A DNA stretch of 18,695 nucleotides from the NCBI GenBank assembly GCA_005877225.1, contig VBPK01000179.1:1-18695 (forward strand), given 5' to 3'. The notes under the pieces were generated by a model. The model did not search any database. It saw only the letters and a list, made by a program, of their open reading frames with translations, and was not told where the DNA came from. Made by a program: the position numbers and the translations under genes. This document shows positions 13,340-18,695 of this stretch, one piece after another. The DNA is from Nitrososphaerota archaeon. GTDB lineage: Archaea; Thermoproteota; Nitrososphaeria; Nitrososphaerales; Gagatemarchaeaceae. Within the stretch, counting starts at the first letter, position 1. Each line of letters begins with the position of its first letter.

Positions 13340-16156
13340 TCAGGACCAGAAGAGGTCGAGGGTCGTCGCGCCCATTATCTCATCGAAGCTGAAGTCCAGC
13401 GCATCGAGCATCTGGTCGAACATCGAATGCGCGTAATCGATATACTTCTCTTCGTCTATTTCATCCGCTTTTGCGAGGGACGCTGGCTTCACGAAGGGGG
13501 GTGTCCTCGTCTTCACGTAGGCGATGATATCACCCGCCTTGATCTCTCGGCCTGTCTTCTCGAGGAGCTGCGCGGCTTTGACGTGTTGGGGCGTGTTCTC
13601 GCTGTAACCCCTCGTTGGCTTTCCTATCATTACGTTGAAGGCGAGCTCATCAATGGGGATCGACCTGTTCCTCAGTCGTAGAATCATCGTGGTCAGGAGC
13701 TCCCTGATGCTTCCCCTGGCCCGCTCGAAGTCAGCCGATGTCTGAACCCTACTGAGTATGTCCAGCGTATCATAGAAGGTCTTCTTCAAGAACTCCGGGG
13801 TCTGAGATTTCTTACCCGTCAAACCCTTGATGTCGGGTGTGCCGTCGGGGAGAACCCCGAAGTAGTTCTTCTTCCGACTGCTGAACGCGATGTACCTGTA
13901 GTTCTTGTCGAGGTCGAGTTCGATGCCGAGTTCCTTTTCAGCCCAACGGGTGACGGTCGACACCTGCTCCGTCGTTGGACTGTGCAAAAAAAGTGAGTCA
14001 GTGTCGCTGTAAATCACGTTGATGTCCAGGCTCGAGCACTGCTCGATAGTTTTTGTTATCGCGTCTCGGCCGAAGGCAGCTGTTGCCTCCGCGACCGGGA
14101 GGCAGTAGAATGCAAAAGTCTCAAAGCCCATGACGCCGTATGACTGCCCGACCTGGACGAACCTCCCGTTCCTTCCGGCCATCACCGTGTGGTTCCTCGC
14201 AGTCGTTACGCAGTACACCTTTCCTTCGTAGGGGAACCTAGTAACATACTTATGGATCTGATTCCCTGAATGGGTGAGTTTGGTGCTAACGTTCTTGAAG
14301 GTCAGCCGATAGATGCCATTGTCCCACTTGATTTTTGACTTCGCCCCGAGAAGGCTCAGAAGGACGACCATGTCCTTGGCGAGCGATTCGCTGGTCGTGG
14401 AATAGCATACCTGCTTCGCGGAGCCATCTCCCATGTAGGCAGACTCAAGAAAAGCCCTCATAGTTTGAACTGAGGTGAAGACGAATTGGGGAATGCGTTT
14501 CGAGCTTGCCCGATGCGAACCCACGTCTTCCGAATAGCAGTTCGTGCGAGTCCACTCGTGGAGTATTCCGCTCGCGACTTTGAAGTACTTCCTCTCTTCA
14601 GAGTCGGTTCGGCCTCTCAGCCCAAGGCCTGACAATAGACCTGCAATCTTGCCTCTGTAGACGAGACCCCTAGGGTTTCCTCTTCCGTAGCTCTGAGAGA
14701 TAAGGACGCCTTCGCTGCGGCCTCGCCTGACCCCTGTCGGGTATTCCCTCGGAGCTGTCGAGTACAATGACCCTTCCGAGACGAACCAGCCGCACAGCGC
14801 TGCGAACTTCTCGCCGTCAAAGCGGACGGGGACCTTCGAGGACCTCTTCTCGCTAACCAGCGCAAATCCTCCGGCCCTCTCGACTTCGTCGAGGTCTTCC
14901 TCCGATATCTCCGAGGAGGATAGGGTGTAGTGGGAGCCCCACCCTTCGTTGACCTTGCTCCTCTGCTTGTGAACGGTCCCGACGCTTCTTATCTTGCTCC
15001 TCAATTCCGGTTCGAGCGTCCGGAACCATGAAGACAAACGACGGCCGTTGGGAAAGAGATGGACATCCGCGTTCAAAGCCCTCGCAGTTTTCAGCATCGA
15101 TATTTGCGGCGAAGCCCAGCTAACGGGTGGAGACTTGAGTTTGGGTATCGTCACATTCGTCCCGTTGTAGACCTCTTCCGCGGTGCGGAACGCCACGCCT
15201 GTCCTCGATCCACCCCTTCTATCGACTGTAAGAAAACGGTGGTTCGGGGTGACAAGCAAGTCGACGAACCGCTTATCCTTAAAATGGTACAGGTCTCCAT
15301 TGTAGTCGAAGGCCTGAACATCGACGACCTCGTCGATTTCCGGTTCGAGCGACTCAGGGTTGACGCTGACGACTCTGTCTCCGACTTTGAAATCTTTGAT
15401 GTTCTTTATTCCTTCCGGGGTTACGAGCTCCGTGTCACCGCTGAAGCAGGCGTTCAGAATGACTTTCAGACCCTGGGAAACGATGCCGTAGAGGTCCCTC
15501 TCCTCCTTGCTGAGAGTCGGGATCTTCGAAAGGGGCTTGTAGTGGCTGACCCTGAGGTCGCGGAGAGAACCCGTGACGAGGCTGGTGACTCCCTTCCTTT
15601 TAGTGCAGACCCAGTGAGTCGTCTCGGGGACGATGTTCCTCCTGCACTCTTCATGGGGGCAGTTCACTGTTTCGTATGAGAGATTCTGCACCTTGATCAA
15701 ACTTGGGTACAGACTCGCGAAATCGAGAACCGAGACGTCGAAGTAAACCCCCGGCTTGGGCTCTATCACAAGGCCACCCTTGTATTTCTTGCCCTTGATT
15801 ATCGCCTGCGAGGAGGCACCCCCCTTTTGGGAGAGCTCGTCCTGTCGTGGGATGAGGGCATTGATTTTGCGGTGTTCGTAGAAGAGCATGCTCCTGATCC
15901 AGTTGGAGACACCCAATCTCGAGACGTCGTTCATGGGCATCTTCCCGATTCTGGCGAGCACGACCAGCAGTTTCATCACGACAGAGTCGCTCATGCTCGT
16001 CAGCTCGTACGTCAGCTCAGCGTCTTTGAAGCAGTAATTTGCAAGATCAAGAAGGGGAAGGTCGCCGACATTGCCGTCGAACTCGATCTTCGACTTGCCG
16101 AGGAGGACTTCGGCGATGCCGTTCAGGGTGTGTTCCGTGTACTTGTTAGGGTGATG
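13340..16156 (-). CDS. polB: DNA polymerase B, main part with intein (second frame of an interrupted gene)
   Basis: Replicative or repair family-B polymerase. This frame is homologous from base 16156 (HHPNKYTEHTLNGIAEVLLG), although its first ATG is at 15994. In order: exonuclease III motif (YCFKDAELTYEL), fingers and palm with motif A DFASLYPSLI, motif B KVILNA/SYG split by an intein, motif C YSDTDSLFL, then thumb ending in FDEIMGATTLDLFWS. Removing the intein leaves a normal polymerase body. The join to the N-terminal part (16123-17094) is broken: the stretch between exonuclease motif II and HPNKY, normally with a GIHIDLY-like helix, is short by about 30-35 residues and the frame changes. 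The polymerase active-site motifs themselves are all intact. Confidence 0.9.
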   Translation of the reverse strand, partial: HHPNKYTEHTLNGIAEVLLGKSKIEFDGNVGDLPLLDLANYCFKDAELTYELTSMSDSVVMKLLVVLARIGKMPMNDVSRLGVSNWIRSMLFYEHRKINALIPRQDELSQKGGASSQAIIKGKKYKGGLVIEPKPGVYFDVSVLDFASLYPSLIKVQNLSYETVNCPHEECRRNIVPETTHWVCTKRKGVTSLVTGSLRDLRVSHYKPLSKIPTLSKEERDLYGIVSQGLKVILNACFSGDTELVTPEGIKNIKDFKVGDRVVSVNPESLEPEIDEVVDVQAFDYNGDLYHFKDKRFVDLLVTPNHRFLTVDRRGGSRTGVAFRTAEEVYNGTNVTIPKLKSPPVSWASPQISMLKTARALNADVHLFPNGRRLSSWFRTLEPELRSKIRSVGTVHKQRSKVNEGWGSHYTLSSSEISEEDLDEVERAGGFALVSEKRSSKVPVRFDGEKFAALCGWFVSEGSLYSTAPREYPTGVRRGRSEGVLISQSYGRGNPRGLVYRGKIAGLLSGLGLRGRTDSEERKYFKVASGILHEWTRTNCYSEDVGSHRASSKRIPQFVFTSVQTMRAFLESAYMGDGSAKQVCYSTTSESLAKDMVVLLSLLGAKSKIKWDNGIYRLTFKNVSTKLTHSGNQIHKYVTRFPYEGKVYCVTTARNHTVMAGRNGRFVQVGQSYGVMGFETFAFYCLPVAEATAAFGRDAITKTIEQCSSLDINVIYSDTDSLFLHSPTTEQVSTVTRWAEKELGIELDLDKNYRYIAFSSRKKNYFGVLPDGTPDIKGLTGKKSQTPEFLKKTFYDTLDILSRVQTSADFERARGSIRELLTTMILRLRNRSIPIDELAFNVMIGKPTRGYSENTPQHVKAAQLLEKTGREIKAGDIIAYVKTRTPPFVKPASLAKADEIDEEKYIDYAHSMFDQMLDALDFSFDEIMGATTLDLFWS
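14144..15448 (-). mobile_element. Intein in DNA polymerase B motif B with LAGLIDADG homing endonuclease
   Basis: 435-residue in-frame protein insert between ILNA and SYGVMG of the polymerase. It begins with Cys1 in CFSGDTELVTPEG (block A), has block B with TPNH at 67-70, two endonuclease motifs LCGWFVSEG (218-226) and LESAYMGDG (334-342) that both keep the catalytic acid (Glu225, Asp341), and block F/G VYCVTTARNHTVMAGRNG to VGQ at 435, followed by Ser as the downstream nucleophile. The C-terminal residue is Gln, not the usual Asn, and the penultimate residue is Gly instead of His. Gln-ended inteins that splice are known, so splicing is plausible but unproven. The insertion point is the conserved KxxxNxxYG motif, a known intein site in archaeal polymerases. 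Confidence 0.95.
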
Positions 16157-17094
16157 GGGTTCTCCTCTTCCCTGATGCCGATTTCCCTACGCTCGGCTCT
16201 GTGCTTGAGGTAGCGCAAGTCGAAGTCATCACCGTTGAAGGTGACGACCACGGGGTATTCCATCATCTTGCCTAGAGCTGCCCGGAGGAGGGTCTGCTCA
16301 TCGTTGAAGAGGACGGTCTTGTACTCTGCATTCGATAAATCAACCGTCTCCCTATTCTCCCTCTCTAGGAGGTAGACGACCTTCTCATACTCGTTGAAGA
16401 AGGAGACAGCAATCACGGGCAGGTCAGCAGTGTCAGAGTCCGGAACCCTGTTCTCCTCATTCGCTACCTCTATGTCTAGAGTGATTCGTTTGAAGTCAGG
16501 GAGAGGCTGCCCGAGAAGCTCTGCCCACTCTCTCAGGTAGGGGCCGAATTCATGGGGATTCCTCCGGAAAATCTCCTCGAGGGACTTCGCGACGAGCTCC
16601 GGGGCGTCGAGCTTCAGCGGGAGAACCTTCCCACCGGAAATTCGATAGTACGTCCCCATCCGAAGGCCGTTGTCGTAGGCGTAATTCTCGAAGTACTTGA
16701 TGTCAGCCTCCCACGCCCTGATCTGGTCTCGGACGCTGTTCTGCCCCCCACCGATCGCTAGGGGGTCTGTGGCGACGATCTTCCTGACCTTGATCATTGA
16801 GTCCGAGAGGAGGTCGGCTTTCTCGGCCTCTTCGATTCTCAGGACGTCGTTCCTCCGCCCAACCGCGTCGAGCTCTTGTCTCTCCAACTTCGTGTAACAG
16901 TACGGCTTGTGCCCGGTATTGTCCCGCCAGAGTCGCATCCGCCCGGTCTTCGGCTCGTAAAATTTCAAGACTGCGACGCGGAGGTCTCCATCGTATGTCG
17001 CCGAGATGAGCATCCCCTCTTCCAGCTCGGAGACTGGCTTCGTGAGCAAAGCGAGGTTCTCCCTCAGGTTATCTGTCCGAACAACTTCCTCCAA
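16123..17094 (-). CDS. polB: DNA polymerase B, N-terminal and exonuclease part (first frame of an interrupted gene)
   Basis: N-terminal domain (residues 1 to about 205) followed by the 3'-5' proofreading exonuclease: motif I TLDIEVA and motif II VTFNGDDFDLRYL are intact. After REEENPI (about base 16156) the frame diverges into TLTSTRNTP and stops at 16123. TTG 17094 is the first codon after an in-frame stop (TAG at 17095-17097), and GGAGGG nine bases upstream supports it. Homology then continues in the other frame. Together with the main part this would be a full-length archaeal PolB of roughly 830-850 residues without the intein. Confidence 0.88.
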   Translation of the reverse strand: MEEVVRTDNLRENLALLTKPVSELEEGMLISATYDGDLRVAVLKFYEPKTGRMRLWRDNTGHKPYCYTKLERQELDAVGRRNDVLRIEEAEKADLLSDSMIKVRKIVATDPLAIGGGQNSVRDQIRAWEADIKYFENYAYDNGLRMGTYYRISGGKVLPLKLDAPELVAKSLEEIFRRNPHEFGPYLREWAELLGQPLPDFKRITLDIEVANEENRVPDSDTADLPVIAVSFFNEYEKVVYLLERENRETVDLSNAEYKTVLFNDEQTLLRAALGKMMEYPVVVTFNGDDFDLRYLKHRAERREIGIREEENPITLTSTRNTP

Positions 17095-17103
17095 CTAGCC
17101 CAT

Positions 17104-17109
17104 CCCTCC
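17104..17109 (-). promoter_or_regulatory. Ribosome binding site of polB
   Basis: GGAGGG on the minus strand, nine bases before the TTG start at 17094. It decides the start codon, because an in-frame stop lies directly upstream. Confidence 0.6.
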
Positions 17110-17139
17110 AAAGAGCAGATGTGGCGTCTCGGCACCACC

Positions 17140-17148
17140 ATTTATATC
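17140..17148. promoter_or_regulatory. Shared TATA box between polB and the small membrane protein gene
   Basis: TTTATAT (plus strand) reads ATATAAA on the minus strand. Leftward it predicts a transcript start about 24 bases before the polB TTG, leaving room for the GGAGGG site; rightward it predicts a start within a few bases of ATG 17174. The spacer between the two genes is 79 bases and has no other TATA-like sequence. Confidence 0.5.
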
Positions 17149-17173
17149 TGATTCAGACAACGGACGCGGAGAG

Positions 17174-17548
17174 ATGGCGGGCGTAACTGAGGCTGTAAAG
17201 AAATACCTCGCGTACATCTTCATAGTCCTCGGGATTGTCTGGGTTGCAATAATCATAACGGGTGGAGCCGCCCTTCTCCTCTGGCCGGCGCTGACCAGCA
17301 TAGTGAGCGGTGCCCTACTCATCCTTCGACCGGAGAGGAAGTTCTCGCGCGCCCTCGCCAAGGCCAGCGCGCTCTACGGGGTCCTCCTAGCGGGCTACCA
17401 GGCATACGTCGCGGTACCGCTCCTCGGCTCTGTCTTCTCGACGTTCGGGACTTATTCTGTGGCTTCGTTCACGGTAATGACCCTCCTCTACCTCGCACTC
17501 CTCTACGCGAGCTTCGGCACCCCGGGCGGGAAGCTGGAGAAATCCTAG
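17174..17548 (+). CDS. Small membrane protein with four predicted helices, function unknown
   Basis: 124 residues. After a short basic N-terminus (MAGVTEAVKKY), hydrophobic stretches lie near residues 12-34, 36-49, 63-85 and 92-113, with the only strongly charged loop at RPERKFSRALAK. No catalytic or metal motif is visible and I do not recognise a family. Divergent from polB, convergent with the next membrane protein: the two stop codons overlap within CTAG. Probably a genuine gene because of its promoter, ATG start and composition. Confidence 0.65.
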   Translation: MAGVTEAVKKYLAYIFIVLGIVWVAIIITGGAALLLWPALTSIVSGALLILRPERKFSRALAKASALYGVLLAGYQAYVAVPLLGSVFSTFGTYSVASFTVMTLLYLALLYASFGTPGGKLEKS

Positions 17549-18066
17549 ATGGTTCGGTCCCGGTCTAGGCCTCTGAGGAAGTAGACAGAGTAACCGCTGA
17601 TTACGAAGAGGGCAGAGAAGGCCTTCGTGGCGAAGACGAGGTTCCAAGGGACGGGGAGGCAGCAACTCGCGGTGTTCGGGTTCACGTTTGCCTGTAAAAC
17701 TTGAATGGTGAAGAAAGCACCCCAGAGCATGAAGTTGTACAAGACCTCGTAGGCTGAAGCGAAGGCGACCACGAAACCGAAGAGGCGAAGGAAGGAGCGA
17801 ACTTGGGCGGGCAACCTCGCTATCCTCTCCTCCCAGAGCTTGAGTTCTGAGTAGAAGAACGCGACAGAAGCGATGCTGAAGTACGAGATTGGTTTCGCAA
17901 ACTCAGGAAGGGGAAACTCAATATTCACCAGAGTGCTCCCGAACGCCCCAACGCTTCCCGTAGTAACAACCGCCGACACGATCCCATACACCACGACGGC
18001 GAGGGCGGTTATCCCGGAAACCCAGGCGACCAGTCTGTACATCCGCTTTGACTTTTCATCAAACAT
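17545..18066 (-). CDS. Membrane protein, four helices, function unknown
   Basis: 173 residues with hydrophobic segments at about 10-33, 58-74, 90-118 and 142-166. A basic cytoplasmic start (MFDEKSKRMYR) and a pair of cysteines in ASCCLPVPW before the last helix are the only notable points. No family recognised. A minus-strand TTAAAAT-like box lies about 35 bases upstream of the ATG, within the 44-base gap to the upstream membrane-protein gene, so it may have its own promoter or be read through from that gene. Confidence 0.65.
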   Translation of the reverse strand: MFDEKSKRMYRLVAWVSGITALAVVVYGIVSAVVTTGSVGAFGSTLVNIEFPLPEFAKPISYFSIASVAFFYSELKLWEERIARLPAQVRSFLRLFGFVVAFASAYEVLYNFMLWGAFFTIQVLQANVNPNTASCCLPVPWNLVFATKAFSALFVISGYSVYFLRGLDRDRTI

Positions 18067-18110
18067 TTACGTTTGTGGGTCTGCCAAGGGTCTACCCCCC
18101 ATTTTAAGCG

Positions 18111-18695
18111 TTAAGACTCTCTCGGAGAGCCCGACGCGAGGAACGTAAGAAAGATGAAGAAAGGCAACTCGAGGTACGGCAAGAAGAAGTCGGAGGGAAG
18201 AACGAAGAGCGTGATCAGCAGGAAGACCCCGGAGGCGCGAACCATGCTCGATAGGTCTTTCACCCTCTTCAGGACGAAGGGGAGGAGGACGGCTAAGGCC
18301 CCCGCCCTCGACCAGAGAGGAAGCGTGAAACCCGAGAGAGTCAGCAGAAACCCGTTCAAGCTCAAGTTCAGGTTGATGTTCAGAAGCGCCCCGAGTGACA
18401 GGTCAATCGGCCCGGTGATGGTTATCACCTCCAGGACGGGTCTTGAAAATTGAAACGTAATCGTCTCGTAGAAGAAGGAGTTGAAGTCGAGGAGGGCGAA
18501 GGGAAGCATGACCAGAAAGGCGGCGGCGAGTTCAATTGTGATGTCCTTGAACCTTCTCTCTCTGGACTGATAGTAGAGGATGACGGGGAGAATTAGCCAC
18601 GGGACCTGATTCGAGGCGAGAGATAGACCTAAGCAGACGGGGGCGCGGAGTCGGCCACCCTTCCTTTCGAAGTAGAAGAAGAGTGCGAGAAAGAG
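18111..18695 (-). CDS. C-terminal part of a polytopic membrane protein, possible GT87/DUF2029-type glycosyltransferase
   Basis: The frame is open to the window end (codons from 18695), so the N-terminal part lies outside; 194 codons are visible. Six or so hydrophobic helices are interrupted by short loops. The pattern GLSLASNQVPWLILPVILYY followed by a short charged loop (QSRERRFKD) and FLVMLPFALLDFNSFF resembles the middle of family-87 lipid-linked mannosyltransferases, where a helix with a conserved K/N-Q-xP pair precedes a cytoplasmic loop. The catalytic N-terminal acidic residues are not in view, so the class is tentative. The 132-residue ORF beginning at an internal ATG (18509) is just the end of this gene. 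Confidence 0.6.
   Translation of the reverse strand, partial: LFLALFFYFERKGGRLRAPVCLGLSLASNQVPWLILPVILYYQSRERRFKDITIELAAAFLVMLPFALLDFNSFFYETITFQFSRPVLEVITITGPIDLSLGALLNINLNLSLNGFLLTLSGFTLPLWSRAGALAVLLPFVLKRVKDLSSMVRASGVFLLITLFVLPSDFFLPYLELPFFIFLTFLASGSPRES

Noticed and set aside
16120..16160. Intron or second intein at the PolB break
   Set aside because: Introns and inteins add sequence; here sequence is missing and nothing is inserted.

Overview
The window is a gene-dense stretch of an archaeal chromosome with fairly high GC (high 50s percent by eye). The best fit is a member of the TACK group, probably a deep thaumarchaeal or bathyarchaeal-like lineage. The evidence is an S26e ribosomal protein (known from TACK, Asgard and eukaryotes, not Euryarchaeota), archaeal-type ProRS and ThrRS, a family-B DNA polymerase, a CDP-alcohol transferase of the archaetidylinositol-phosphate type, TATA-like promoters with little or no leader, and heavy use of TTG starts. 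No tRNA, rRNA, CRISPR array, transposon or phage gene was recognised.

Layout. 3-2614 (+): the end of a Na+/Ca2+ exchanger-family membrane protein, overlapping prolyl-tRNA synthetase. 2661-4389: two convergent PfkB-family kinases overlapping tail to tail. 4390-9295 (+): a short divergent control region carrying a TATA box and a 16-nt palindrome, then a BMP-family binding protein, a double ABC ATPase and two permeases, which is a nucleoside-type importer. 9401-9676 (+): rps26e with its own leaderless promoter, followed by a non-coding spacer. 9968-12487: divergent archaetidylinositol-phosphate synthase (-) and a small zinc-site protein plus threonyl-tRNA synthetase (+). 12491-17094 (-): agmatinase and DNA polymerase B, the latter carrying a 435-residue LAGLIDADG intein. 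17174-18695: a small 4-TM protein (+), an unknown membrane protein (-), and the C-terminal part of a large membrane protein resembling a family-87 glycosyltransferase (-), cut by the window edge.

How the genes work together. The importer and the two sugar/nucleoside kinases beside it read as an uptake-and-phosphorylation module, with one kinase sharing its promoter region with the binding protein. The other genes are mostly information processing (ProRS, ThrRS, S26e, PolB), lipid headgroup synthesis and polyamine synthesis.

The strangest property is that four well-conserved enzymes (PfkB kinase 1, ThrRS, agmatinase, PolB) each lack an internal block of about 30-50 residues at one point while the rest of each protein looks intact. 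In three of them the loss also shifts the frame, each time with the same phase. Because ThrRS is essential and loses active-site residues, a defect in the assembled sequence is the leading explanation, but a biological cause is not excluded from sequence alone. I found no clearly new defence or mobile system; the best biological candidates are the Gln-ended PolB intein and the palindrome-controlled import module.
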